From Citrobacter sp. R56 (GTDB lineage: Bacteria; Pseudomonadota; Gammaproteobacteria; Enterobacterales; Enterobacteriaceae), in NCBI RefSeq assembly GCF_016811995.1, contig NZ_CP069160.1, positions 1 through 57,699 of the forward strand: DNA of 57,699 nt, read 5' to 3'. A program made the position numbers and the translations under genes. Under the pieces are notes generated by a model that was not told the origin of the DNA, searched no databases, and saw only the letters and a list, made by a program, of their open reading frames with translations. Below, piece by piece: positions 47,648 through 57,647 of the stretch; position 1 is the first letter of the stretch, and each line of letters starts with the position of its first letter.

Positions 47648-48561
47648 ATCAGTTCCCGCTCGAATTGCCGTCGCCGTTCGCTGGGGCCGGTGTAGTCGGC
47701 CATGCTAAGCGTGCGGTGGTTGATCGCCTCTTCACCGCTTTCCACGGCGGCAATGGCCGCCGCCATCAGCAGATGCGCCAGTTCTCCGATAGTGCCCTCG
47801 CTGCGGGTGAGCAGGTAGCGGGCCATGTCCAGCGTGGCAATTGGCGAGGGTCGCCGCAGCGGGAGCGAAGCCGCGAAGCTGGCCAGCAGTGAGCAGCAAT
47901 CGTCGTTGGCCTCCCACACCGGCAGCATCATCGGCTCGAAGCGGTTTTCCAACTGATCGTCCGAACGGATGGCCAGGTAGGCGTCGCGTGTGCCGACGCC
48001 GACCAGCGGGATGCGCAGCTCGTTGCCGAGAAAGCGCAGCAGGTTGAGGAATTCCCGGCGGTTGACGCTGTTGCCGGCCAGGACGTTGTGCAGCTCGTCG
48101 ATCACCAGCATGCGCACGCCAACCTTGCGCAGCAGGGCCAGCGCCAATTGCTCCATCTCCGGCAGCCGCGGACGTGGGCGCAGTGGGGCACCCATCGCCG
48201 CGAGCAGCGCGACGTAGAAGCGGATCACTGAGGGTTCGGACGGCATCTGCACCACCAACACAGGAATGTGCTCTTGGTCGGCATCGGCGCAGGCCGGGTG
48301 CGAACGCCGGAACTTCTCGACGATCATCGACTTGCCGTTGTTGGTGGGGCCGATCAGCAGCAGGTTGGGCATGCGTTGCTTGTTCGGCCAGGCGAACAGG
48401 GTTTCCAGCCGGTTCAGCGCCTCGACCGCACGCGGGTAGCCGATCCAGCGGTCGGCACGGATGCGCTGGATGCGCTCGTCCGCTGGCAGCCGGGCCAACC
48501 CCTGCGCCGCCGGCAGCAAGTGGGACAGGTCAACGATGGGGTATTCGTCCACGGCTACCAC
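47644..48561 (-). CDS. tniB: TniB AAA ATPase
   Basis: 305 residues. Walker A LIGPTNNGKSMIVEKF near 85, Walker B MLVIDELHNVL near 160, then GVGTRDAYLAI. It is the target-selecting ATPase of the element, relative of TnsC and MuB. Overlaps tniA by 7 bases. Confidence 0.92.
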   Translation of the reverse strand: MVAVDEYPIVDLSHLLPAAQGLARLPADERIQRIRADRWIGYPRAVEALNRLETLFAWPNKQRMPNLLLIGPTNNGKSMIVEKFRRSHPACADADQEHIPVLVVQMPSEPSVIRFYVALLAAMGAPLRPRPRLPEMEQLALALLRKVGVRMLVIDELHNVLAGNSVNRREFLNLLRFLGNELRIPLVGVGTRDAYLAIRSDDQLENRFEPMMLPVWEANDDCCSLLASFAASLPLRRPSPIATLDMARYLLTRSEGTIGELAHLLMAAAIAAVESGEEAINHRTLSMADYTGPSERRRQFERELM

Positions 48562-50234
48562 TCCTCGATCTGGTCGAACGGTTTGGCCGGTGGCAGGTTG
48601 GCTGCCTGCGAGTCCGCCATGCCCGTATCCGGCGGTGTAGGCTTGACGGGCGGAACCGACTGCTTGAGGTGCTGGCGTCGATCCGCATCACGCCGCGCCT
48701 TGCGCGTGGCTTTCTGGGCGGTGGTCACGATCTCGCGCATCTGGCCGATCATGCGAAACAGCGCCGACTCATCCACCTGCTCGCGTCCGAGCTGACGCAG
48801 TTTCGCCAGCGCCTGGCGCTGCTCCCAGAGGGTGACAGCCGGGTGCGACAAGGTGCGGTACGGGACTTCCAGGTAGTGCTGCCCCTCCGGCTCCAGCACC
48901 CAGATGCGGCTGATGTCGCGCGGATCGCGCCGGATCAGGAAGGCCGGCAAGCGGTCACGCCGGGCGATCCACGGCTTGAGGGCATCGGCGTAGTAGTGGA
49001 TGTGGTCGATGACAAAGCCGGTGCGAGTCAGCGTGCGACGAATGACCGGCAGAAAATCGACCAGGAACGCGGTGGGCCGTGTGACCACGGGCGGCACGCC
49101 GATCCGCGCCACGGCCTCGGTCCAGCGCGCGGCCGGTGGCTGGAGCAGGCCGTTGTGCACCGAGGCGTGGTAGGTGCCCACGGCCAGCGTAAGCCAGCGC
49201 TCCAGCTCGCGCAGGGTCAGGGCGGCCATCTTGTCGGCGTCGTACTCGCCGCGCTGGCCGGGATTGGAAAAGGTCGTGCCCGGCAGCTCATCATGGATCA
49301 TTTGCATGGCGGTGCCGATGATCCTTTCCACGATGCCACCGTAGTGCGGCTGGCCGGGCGGCCGGTAGTCCAGACGGATGCCATGCTGCTCGCAGCCCCG
49401 ACGCAGCGCCTCGCTCTTGAACTCGGCCGCGTTGTCCAGGTAGAGCAGTCTGGGCTTGCCGCTCATCGACCAGTCCATCGCCACATCCAGCCCTTCCAGC
49501 CAGGGACGCTTGTCGCAGGCGACATGCGCTAGGCACAGGCCGACCGAGACGGCGGACGGCGCTTCGAGCGTGACCACCATACCGAGCACGCAGCGGGTGA
49601 AAACGTCGATGGCCAGCGTGAGATAGGGGCGGCCAATCGGCTGCCGGTCGTGTGCATCCACCACGATCAGGTCGATGACCGTGTGGTCGATTTGCACTTG
49701 CTCCAGCGGCTCGGAGACGGCCGGCGGGATGCCGCCCACGCCTTGCAGTTCTCGGGAGGCATCTTGACCTTCCCGGCGGCGCACCGTTTTGAGCGGATCG
49801 AGGCCGGCGATACGCAAAGCCACGGTGTTGCGCGTCGGCACCCGCAGCTTCTGCGCTTTGCAGGCTTGCGCGACTTCGCGATGGAAGGCCGCCAGGCTGC
49901 GCTTCTGCTTGGTCAAGAACCGCCTTTGCAGCAGCTCACGGATGATGCGCTCGACCGGCTCCGGCAAGCGGCCCTTGCCTTTACCACCACTGGACTGCCC
50001 AGGAGCGAAGTCAGTGACCAGCCCCGCGCCTTGCCGGGCGCGGCGGATCAGGGCATAGACCTGCCGCCGGGACAGGCCCAGCGCCTGGGCTGCCGCGTCG
50101 GCCGCCGCATGCCCGACCGGCTCAGACTGCGCCAACGGCCCGATGATTTCGGCACGACGGCGCGCACGCTCCCAAGCCTGATCTGGCAGGGTCGCTACGC
50201 CTTGCTCGGGAATCCGAGAGGTATCGGTCGCCAT
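48555..50234 (-). CDS. tniA: TniA DDE transposase
   Basis: 559 residues from ATG at 50234 (MATDTSRIPEQ), the standard TniA length. N-terminal DNA-binding domains, then rve/DDE core: VQIDHTVIDLIVVD, LLYLDNAAEFKSE, and a Glu in HYGGIVERIIG. C-terminal Mu-type segment. First gene of tniABQR. The terminal repeat at 50351-50375 is 117 bases upstream. Confidence 0.93.
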   Translation of the reverse strand: MATDTSRIPEQGVATLPDQAWERARRRAEIIGPLAQSEPVGHAAADAAAQALGLSRRQVYALIRRARQGAGLVTDFAPGQSSGGKGKGRLPEPVERIIRELLQRRFLTKQKRSLAAFHREVAQACKAQKLRVPTRNTVALRIAGLDPLKTVRRREGQDASRELQGVGGIPPAVSEPLEQVQIDHTVIDLIVVDAHDRQPIGRPYLTLAIDVFTRCVLGMVVTLEAPSAVSVGLCLAHVACDKRPWLEGLDVAMDWSMSGKPRLLYLDNAAEFKSEALRRGCEQHGIRLDYRPPGQPHYGGIVERIIGTAMQMIHDELPGTTFSNPGQRGEYDADKMAALTLRELERWLTLAVGTYHASVHNGLLQPPAARWTEAVARIGVPPVVTRPTAFLVDFLPVIRRTLTRTGFVIDHIHYYADALKPWIARRDRLPAFLIRRDPRDISRIWVLEPEGQHYLEVPYRTLSHPAVTLWEQRQALAKLRQLGREQVDESALFRMIGQMREIVTTAQKATRKARRDADRRQHLKQSVPPVKPTPPDTGMADSQAANLPPAKPFDQIEEW

Positions 50235-50350
50235 GCTCACCTCGCTTTGGTGCACACGAGTATTGAGCATAGACGAGTTTCGTGCAGAGGAGTCCTGATA
50301 TTGAGCTATCAGGAGCCGACTGCACAGCAGCCTTCAAACCGCGTATTTTG

Positions 50351-50375
50351 GTGCAGTCGCCTTCTGAAAATGACA
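50351..50375. repeat. 25-bp terminal inverted repeat (IRt) of the tni element
   Basis: GTGCAGTCGCCTTCTGAAAA followed by TGACA, the canonical Tn402/Tn5053 end on the tniA side. Further GTGCAG/CTGCAC motifs at about 50282 and 50320 fit TniA-binding repeats. No partner IR is seen on the mod side. Confidence 0.9.
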
Positions 50376-50416
50376 CATCTGACATCAAGTTAGGGTATGC
50401 CTCAATCTGACGGCTG
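50376..50416. other. Remnant of Tn21-family res site
   Basis: CATCTGACATCAAGTTAGGG, then TATGCCTCAATCTGACGG, matches res DNA of Tn21/Tn1696-type transposons. The tni IRt abuts it, which is the hallmark of res-site targeting by Tn402-family elements. Confidence 0.75.
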
Positions 50417-50614
50417 CGAACCGCCAGGGACAGGCGCAATGTCAGATTCTGTCGCGGCCTTGGCGCGTGCCTGGAAGCGTTCATAGCAATCCAGCCCGCA
50501 GAAATGTTCGACGTATTCCGCGCCTTCCGGGGTGAAGGCGGCATCGAGCGGAATTTCTTTGCAGCATACGCAGCAGGTGGTGCAACTGGCAGTGTTCGGG
50601 GCGTTTGCGTTCAT
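50402..50614 (-). CDS. DUF3330 protein of mer transposon
   Basis: 70 residues with Cys pairs ([14 protein letters not shown]...[10 protein letters not shown]), a small zinc-ribbon-like protein found between merE and res in Tn501/Tn1696-type elements. Function unknown. Its end overlaps the res remnant. Confidence 0.8.
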   Translation of the reverse strand: MNANAPNTASCTTCCVCCKEIPLDAAFTPEGAEYVEHFCGLDCYERFQARAKAATESDIAPVPGGSQPSD

Positions 50615-50679
50615 GGTGGTACTCCTCCAGATTGGTAGCGAAGCTCAAAGCTGCCCACTCTCGGCTGGCTGGGAAGCGG

Positions 50680-50916
50680 TCATGATCTTCCCTTGAAGGC
50701 CCGCAGCAGCCGCGTCACAGACAGGACAAACAAGCCGGTCAGCGTGAGGGCTGCAATACCCCAGTGCTCCCCGATGAACGCGCCGGCCGTCGTGCCGGCT
50801 AGCACAATGGCGAGAATCGGCAAATGGCAGGGACAGGTGAGCACGGCCAGCGCGCCCCACAAGTAGCCGGTGATCGGTTTGTGCGTCTCAGACGGCAAGT
50901 GCTCTGGGCTGTTCAT
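50680..50916 (-). CDS. merE: MerE, broad mercury transporter
   Basis: 78 residues, two membrane helices, with the Cys pair in [11 protein letters not shown]. Takes up Hg(II) and methylmercury. Overlaps merD by four bases. Confidence 0.92.
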   Translation of the reverse strand: MNSPEHLPSETHKPITGYLWGALAVLTCPCHLPILAIVLAGTTAGAFIGEHWGIAALTLTGLFVLSVTRLLRAFKGRS

Positions 50917-51278
50917 GGCAGACTCTCCGCGTGCTGTGCCGGTTCGGTTGGCATGGCGGCCAGTTGCATTTCGAGGCTGGCCAGGGCCTCGCGCCGACGC
51001 TCGACGAGTTGCCGCAACACGGCAAGCTGCGCAGACGCACCGTCACCGTCCGCAGCATCCAGCGCCCGGCACAGCCGCGCCAGTGCGTCCAGGCCGATAC
51101 CCGCTTCGAAGGCAGCCCGTACAAAGCGCAGCCGTTGCAACGCGGTGTCATCGAACAAGCCGTAGCCGCCCGTGGTGCGCGCGACCGGCCGTAGCAATCC
51201 GCGCAGCAGGTAGTCGCGCACGATATGCACGCTCACCCCGGCATCAAGGGCCAGCCGGGACACTGTGTAGGCGCTCAT
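50913..51278 (-). CDS. merD: MerD, co-regulator of mer operon
   Basis: 121 residues from ATG at 51278. MerR-like N-terminal helix-turn-helix ([20 protein letters not shown]) without the MerR Cys ligands. Binds the mer operator and helps shut the operon off after Hg is removed. Confidence 0.92.
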   Translation of the reverse strand: MSAYTVSRLALDAGVSVHIVRDYLLRGLLRPVARTTGGYGLFDDTALQRLRFVRAAFEAGIGLDALARLCRALDAADGDGASAQLAVLRQLVERRREALASLEMQLAAMPTEPAQHAESLP

Positions 51279-51295
51279 TGAACACCTCCTTTTCC

Positions 51296-53443
<2,148 letters not shown>

Positions 53444-53451
53444 TCAGTGGC

Positions 53452-53727
53452 TCACTGCTTGACGCTGGACGGATAGCCCGCGTCTCCGGTTGCCTTGGTC
53501 AGCTTCTGCACGCTGGTCTTGGCATCATCGAACGTGACAACCGCTTCGCGTGTCTCGAAGGTCACGTCAATTTTGCTGACGCCTTCGACCTTGGAAATCG
53601 CCTTCTTGACGGTGATCGGGCAGGTGGAGCAGGTCATGCCCGGTACGGACAGCGTGACGGTCTGGGTGGCGGCCCACACGGGGGCAACAACGGCAGCGAG
53701 GGCGAGGGCGGCAAACAGTTTTTTCAT
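53452..53727 (-). CDS. merP: MerP, periplasmic Hg(II)-binding protein
   Basis: 91 residues. Signal peptide to PVWA, then an HMA fold with GMTCSTCPITV. Takes Hg(II) in the periplasm and hands it to MerT. Confidence 0.95.
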   Translation of the reverse strand: MKKLFAALALAAVVAPVWAATQTVTLSVPGMTCSTCPITVKKAISKVEGVSKIDVTFETREAVVTFDDAKTSVQKLTKATGDAGYPSSVKQ

Positions 53728-53742
53728 GATGAACTCCTGTGA

Positions 53743-54093
53743 TTAATAGAAAAATGGCATGACGTAGGGAAATCCGAGCGCGACCAGGACCAGCGCGGCC
53801 ACGATCCAGAAAATGAGCTTGTAAGTAGCTCGCACTTGGGGAATCGCGCAGACCTCACCCGGTTTGCAGGCTTGCGCCGGGCGGTAGATGCGCCGCCAGG
53901 CGAAAAACAGCGCGACCAGCGCTGCGCCGATGAAGATCGGGCGATAGGGTTCCAGCACCGTCAGGTTGCCGATCCATGCCCCGCTGAACCCCAAGGCGAT
54001 CAAAACCAGCGGCCCCAGGCAGCAGGCCGACGCAAGAATGGCGGCCAGCCCACCGGCGAAGAGCGCGCCGCGCCCGTTTTGTGGTTCAGACAT
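53743..54093 (-). CDS. merT: MerT, Hg(II) transporter
   Basis: 116 residues, three membrane helices. Cys pair in the first (ASACCLGPLV) and the cytoplasmic pair in CKPGEVCAIP. First gene of the leftward merTPCADE operon. Confidence 0.95.
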   Translation of the reverse strand: MSEPQNGRGALFAGGLAAILASACCLGPLVLIALGFSGAWIGNLTVLEPYRPIFIGAALVALFFAWRRIYRPAQACKPGEVCAIPQVRATYKLIFWIVAALVLVALGFPYVMPFFY

Positions 54094-54128
54094 ACGCTTG
54101 TCCTTTCAAATTTGGTTTGGATAGCTTA

Positions 54129-54159
54129 AGCTTACTTCCGTAGTTATGTACGGAGTCAA
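54129..54159 (-). promoter_or_regulatory. mer operator-promoter
   Basis: On the minus strand the -35 TTGACT (54154-54159) and -10 TAAGCT (54129-54134) are 19 bases apart, the overlong spacer that MerR untwists on Hg binding. Between them is the dyad CTCCGTAC...GTACGGAAG-type (with one altered base: CTACGGAAG). Confidence 0.9.
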
Positions 54160-54164
54160 GCGAT

Positions 54165-54620
54165 ATGCAAATTAATTTTGAGAATCTGACCATTGGCGTT
54201 TTTGCCAAGGCGGCCGGGGTCAATGTGGAGACCATCCGGTTCTACCAGCGCAAGGGCCTGCTGCCGGAGCCAGACAAGCCCTATGGCAGCATTCGCCGCT
54301 ATGGCGAGGCGGATGTAACACGAGTGCGGTTCGTGAAATCGGCCCAGCGGCTGGGCTTTAGCCTGGACGAAATCGCCGAGCTACTGCGGCTGGAGGATGG
54401 CACCCATTGCGAGGAAGCCAGCGGCCTGGCCGAGCACAAGCTCAAGGATGTGCGCGAGAAGATGGCCGACTTGGCACGCATGGAGGCCGTGCTGTCTGAA
54501 CTGGTGTGCGCCTGCCATGCGCGGAAAGGGAACGTTTCCTGCCCGCTGATTGCGTCACTGCAAGACGGAACGAAGCTCGCTGCATCGGCGCGGGGGAGTC
54601 ACGGGGTGACTACGCCTTAG
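54165..54620 (+). CDS. merR: MerR, mercury-responsive regulator
   Basis: 151 residues. Helix-turn-helix ([20 protein letters not shown]), coiled coil, and the three Hg-binding Cys (GTHCEEAS near 82; [13 protein letters not shown] near 118-128). Represses and, with Hg, activates merT and itself from the divergent promoter. The C-terminal tail ([18 protein letters not shown]) is longer than in Tn21 MerR, and its stop lies inside the transposon inverted repeat. Confidence 0.95.
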   Translation: MQINFENLTIGVFAKAAGVNVETIRFYQRKGLLPEPDKPYGSIRRYGEADVTRVRFVKSAQRLGFSLDEIAELLRLEDGTHCEEASGLAEHKLKDVREKMADLARMEAVLSELVCACHARKGNVSCPLIASLQDGTKLAASARGSHGVTTP

Positions 54621-54653
54621 CGTGCTTTATTTTCCGAATTCTGAGACGACCCC
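54616..54653. repeat. 38-bp inverted repeat (IRmer) of a Tn21-family transposon
   Basis: CTTAGCGTGCTTTATTTTCC then GAATTCTGAGACGACCCC, the classic Tn21-family end. It overlaps the merR stop. The other end, tnpA and tnpR are missing. The five bases after it are ATTAT. Confidence 0.92.
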
Positions 54654-54656
54654 ATT

Positions 54657-55202
54657 ATGGCCATTTTGCTCGCAGGATTTGTGGTATTGCTCAGGCAGGC
54701 CGGTTCAGCCCGGCATCCGCTTTTGCAGATGCTGCGTGAAAAAGGGATTCGGCCGGGCAGATCTGAACTGTTGCTGTGCCGCCGACCGTCGTTCGTCAGT
54801 GCCGGTCAGCTGATGACGGCGCGGGAGCAGCGTTTTCTGCGCCGGCTCGACAGGGTGATCGATACCCGGCACTGGCGGCTGTGCCCGCAGGTTCGTGTGG
54901 CCGATATCGTCAGAGTGGCGCCCGACCGTAAGTCCGGGAGCCGTGAATGGTGGCAACTGTTCCGCCTGGTATCGCAGTGGCACTGCGATGTGGTTATCAC
55001 GGACCGCGCCGGGCGAATCATTGTGGCAGTGGAGCTGGACGACCGTTCCTATCAGGCGCCGAAACGTCAGCGGCGTGACCTGCTGCTGGAAGAGGTGCTG
55101 AAACAGGCGGGTATCCCGCTGCTGCGTGGCGATGATGAGCAACAGCTGGCGGAGCGCGTCAGAGCACACCTTTGCGCACAACGACAGGAGACTGCGGCAT
55201 GA
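54657..55202 (+). CDS. DUF2726 domain protein
   Basis: 181 residues. Hydrophobic start (MAILLAGFVVLL), then a DUF2726 domain (VDRVIDTRHWRLCPQVRVADIV-like; DVVITDRAGRIIVAVELDDRSY), which resembles a PD-(D/E)XK nuclease fold. It lies between traI and traX as in Klebsiella IncF plasmids. The ATG comes 3 bases after the transposon end, so its ribosome-binding site and possibly some N-terminal codons were removed. ATGA overlap with traX. Confidence 0.75.
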   Translation: MAILLAGFVVLLRQAGSARHPLLQMLREKGIRPGRSELLLCRRPSFVSAGQLMTAREQRFLRRLDRVIDTRHWRLCPQVRVADIVRVAPDRKSGSREWWQLFRLVSQWHCDVVITDRAGRIIVAVELDDRSYQAPKRQRRDLLLEEVLKQAGIPLLRGDDEQQLAERVRAHLCAQRQETAA

Positions 55203-55930
55203 GTCCGGGGAAATCTGTTGCCCTGCATCCTTTCAGGCCGGTCCTGAATTTCTCCGCGCTGCAGCGCGATGTCATCCGGATGGTCGCGTTTATGGCAATG
55301 GTGGGGGACCACATCGCCACTGCCTTCCAGCTGGATATGCCCTTACTGAACATGGCCGGGCGTTGTGCATTCCCCCTGTTTGCGCTGGTCAGCGGCTGCA
55401 ACATGGCAGGCAAAACCCTGCGTCAGCACAGCCTCAACCGCCTGTGGCTGATGGCACTCATGGCCCAGCCGGGTTACTGGCTGGCCTTCAGGGAAGCCGG
55501 ACTCATGTGGTGGCAACTGAATATCCTGTTCGCCTTCGCCGTTGTTATGCAGGTGGCTCGATTCCTGCAGGCTGCGTCCGTGTTTAATGGCGTTGCGGCG
55601 TTTTCAGCCCTGGTGGGGTATCTGCCGCTTAGCTCTGCCAGTTACGGTATACCAGGTCTGCTGATGCTCACCGGCGCGGTTCTTATCTGGCAGGTCCGGG
55701 ACTCACTGCGGCCAGCCCTGTTTGCTGTCTGGCTGTTGCTGGTCGCCCTGCTTAATGCCCGTCACGGTGATGTGATGATGCTCTCTGGCGTACTGCTGAC
55801 GTTGACTGTGCTGTTTTGCGTGTACGGCCTGGTACCGGCTCCCGGGCGACGCCTGCAGGCCGGACGGTGGTTTGCACCAGCGTATGCCCTCCATCTGCTG
55901 TGTATTGGTTTTCTGGTCAGTGTTCTTTGA
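55199..55930 (+). CDS. traX: TraX, pilin acetylase
   Basis: 243 residues from ATG at 55199, many membrane helices. TraX family signature region FSALQRDVIRMVAFMAMVGDHIA (in parts) and LNMAGRCAFPLFALVSG. Acetylates the N terminus of propilin. It is an orphan here because traA and the pilus genes are gone. Confidence 0.92.
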   Translation: MSPGKSVALHPFRPVLNFSALQRDVIRMVAFMAMVGDHIATAFQLDMPLLNMAGRCAFPLFALVSGCNMAGKTLRQHSLNRLWLMALMAQPGYWLAFREAGLMWWQLNILFAFAVVMQVARFLQAASVFNGVAAFSALVGYLPLSSASYGIPGLLMLTGAVLIWQVRDSLRPALFAVWLLLVALLNARHGDVMMLSGVLLTLTVLFCVYGLVPAPGRRLQAGRWFAPAYALHLLCIGFLVSVL

Positions 55931-55971
55931 CCTGTCTTTACTGTCGCTTCAATCAAACAAAAGGAATTCAC

Positions 55972-56313
55972 ATGAAAAATAAGCAAATCGCTTTATCTGC
56001 GGTTATCTCCGGTTGCCTGTCATTAAGCGGGCCGACGTTTGCTTCGTCAAAAGGGCCTGTACTTATCCATTCAGAACTACCTGAACAGATTATGGCAGCG
56101 CCTACCGCGGTGCCTGAGCAGGTCACGACTAACGTGCTTCTGCGACAGATTCTGGCGGAGGTGATAAAGGTAAACAGCCTGAAGGAGGATAACCGCTGTA
56201 GCGATGGTGAGAAGAAGTATTCTCCGGGTTACATCATCAGCGTTGGCAATAAAACGCTGCGATGCGATATCAGCAAGGACTACCCGCAATGGATCGAGGG
56301 GAACAAAGCTTGA
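55972..56313 (+). CDS. Unrecognised 113-aa exported protein
   Basis: Signal peptide (MKNKQIALSAVISGCLSLSG...TFA) and a short mature domain with two Cys (NRCSDG; TLRCDIS) that could form a disulfide. AAGGAATTCAC precedes ATG. It lies between traX and the PLD nuclease gene. Function unknown. Confidence 0.7.
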   Translation: MKNKQIALSAVISGCLSLSGPTFASSKGPVLIHSELPEQIMAAPTAVPEQVTTNVLLRQILAEVIKVNSLKEDNRCSDGEKKYSPGYIISVGNKTLRCDISKDYPQWIEGNKA

Positions 56314-56461
56314 GGGCCGAAAAAACTTCCGCATGATCCTGTTTGTTCAACTAAACGGCCTGACGCCTCCGCAGGGCGTCGTTGTCCAACCCCGGCAATC
56401 GGGGAAAAGCAAGTTTTCCCCGATTCCGGCGTTTCTGAATACATCCAGCGAAGGAAATACC

Positions 56462-57025
56462 ATGCAAATAATGTCTAAAAAACATATGTGCCGATGGTTT
56501 CTGCCCAGTCTGCTCGGTCTGGTTCTGTGCGTGCCAGTACCGAATACTTACGCAGCCACCGTTGAGGCAGGATTTTCTCCGGAAGGTACAGCTCTCCAGC
56601 TGGTTCTTAAGACAATTGAGACCGCGCAACAGGAAATCCGTCTGATGGGCTATTCCTTCACCTCTCCGGAGGTGGCCAGGGCACTAGTCAGGGCAAAACG
56701 TCGGGGTGTAGATGTGGGCGTGGTTCTGGACTGGAAAGCTAATACCGGAAAGAACAACAACGCCAGTAAAGCAGCCATGAACATTCTGGTTGGTGCTGGT
56801 ATCCCGGTTCGTACAGTCAGTGCCTACAAAATTCTCCATGACAAAGTGATCGTCGTTGATGGCCGCAACACCCAGGTCGGCTCCTTTAACTTCAGCCGGG
56901 CTGCAGACCGTTCGAATTCAGAGAACGTGCTTGTCGTCTGGGATGACCCAGTCTTAGCCCGCAGCTACCTGAACCACTGGACATCCCGCTGGGCGCAGGG
57001 AACGGACTGGAAACGGACGTACTGA
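56462..57025 (+). CDS. PLD-family nuclease, Nuc-like
   Basis: 187 residues with a signal peptide (to TYA). One HKD motif: HDKVIVVDGRNTQVGSFNFS, then SEN. A single motif per chain is typical of dimeric Nuc of pKM101, a periplasmic nonspecific DNase. GAAGGAAATACC precedes the ATG; an internal ATG at 56471 is also possible. Position next to copB is common in IncFII plasmids. Confidence 0.88.
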   Translation: MQIMSKKHMCRWFLPSLLGLVLCVPVPNTYAATVEAGFSPEGTALQLVLKTIETAQQEIRLMGYSFTSPEVARALVRAKRRGVDVGVVLDWKANTGKNNNASKAAMNILVGAGIPVRTVSAYKILHDKVIVVDGRNTQVGSFNFSRAADRSNSENVLVVWDDPVLARSYLNHWTSRWAQGTDWKRTY

Positions 57026-57156
57026 CATCCCAAAAAACGATCCTGAAACGTAAACCGTGCGCCAACACAGGTTACGTTCATAAAGTAAGTCGCTGATTTC
57101 AGGAATCTGTAGTATTCTCTGCAAGCGATCCAAGTTTGATCCTTGAGGAGGCAGAG

Positions 57157-57399
57157 ATGTCGCAGATCGATAATGCAGTAACTTCCTCATCGAAACGAGC
57201 TTACCGAAAGGGTACGCCTCTTAGTGTAAGTGAGAGGAAAATGCGTTCGGTATCCCGTAAAAGGGAGACTCATAAACCTGTAAATGTGTTCATCCAGAAT
57301 TCTCACAAAGATAAACTGGACGCATTTTGTCAGGAGAATGGGTTAACTCAGGCAGAAGCGATAGAGCTGCTCATAAAACGAGAATTGTTAGGTGAGTAG
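57157..57399 (+). CDS. copB: CopB/RepA2, transcriptional repressor of repA
   Basis: 80 residues from ATG at 57157 with GAGGAGGCAGAG upstream. Basic N terminus, then a small helical fold (PVNVFIQNSHKDKLDAFCQEN-type; GLTQAEAIELLIKREL). Represses the downstream repA promoter near 57424-57451, lowering copy number. Confidence 0.9.
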   Translation: MSQIDNAVTSSSKRAYRKGTPLSVSERKMRSVSRKRETHKPVNVFIQNSHKDKLDAFCQENGLTQAEAIELLIKRELLGE

Positions 57400-57423
57400 T
57401 CACATTCCTTGATCGAACTGTCT

Positions 57424-57451
57424 TTGAATGCTAAATTCCTGTTCGTATAAA
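57424..57451 (+). promoter_or_regulatory. repA promoter (CopB-regulated)
   Basis: TTGAAT (57424-57429) and TATAAA (57446-57451), 16 bases apart, just after copB. Matches the second repA promoter of R1-type plasmids. Confidence 0.7.
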
Positions 57452-57526
57452 GAATTTTGATGGCTGGCCACGCCGTAAGGTGGCAGGGAACTGGTTCTGA
57501 TAGGTATCAACCTGGGACCAGAAAAG

Positions 57527-57612
57527 CAAAAACCCCGATAATCTCATCCATTCTTGGCGGGACGGTAAGATTAACGGGGCCTACTTAAACTGTATAGAAG
57601 CTGTTGCTCTAT
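57527..57612 (-). ncRNA. copA: CopA antisense RNA
   Basis: On the minus strand a strong promoter (-35 TTGAAC 57642-57647, 17-base gap, -10 TATACT 57619-57624) starts an RNA near 57612. It ends in a large hairpin (57533-57579; CCCCGTTAATCT/AGATTATCGGGG) followed by TTTTTG. The loop contains the TTGGCG/CGCCAA sequence typical of CopA/CopT kissing. It binds the repA leader mRNA and blocks tap and repA translation. Start and end are estimates. Confidence 0.85.
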
Positions 57613-57618
57613 GCAGGG

Positions 57619-57647
57619 AGTATAGTTTTATGCTCAGAAAAGTTCAA
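57619..57647 (-). promoter_or_regulatory. copA promoter
   Basis: TTGAAC - 17 bases - TATACT on the minus strand, near-consensus, reading left into copA. Confidence 0.8.

Noticed and set aside
42732..49532. Long rightward ORFs opposite modC, modA, tniQ and tniA
   Set aside because: They are antisense shadows caused by high GC. They lack ribosome-binding sites and any domain, while the leftward frames show full catalytic motifs.
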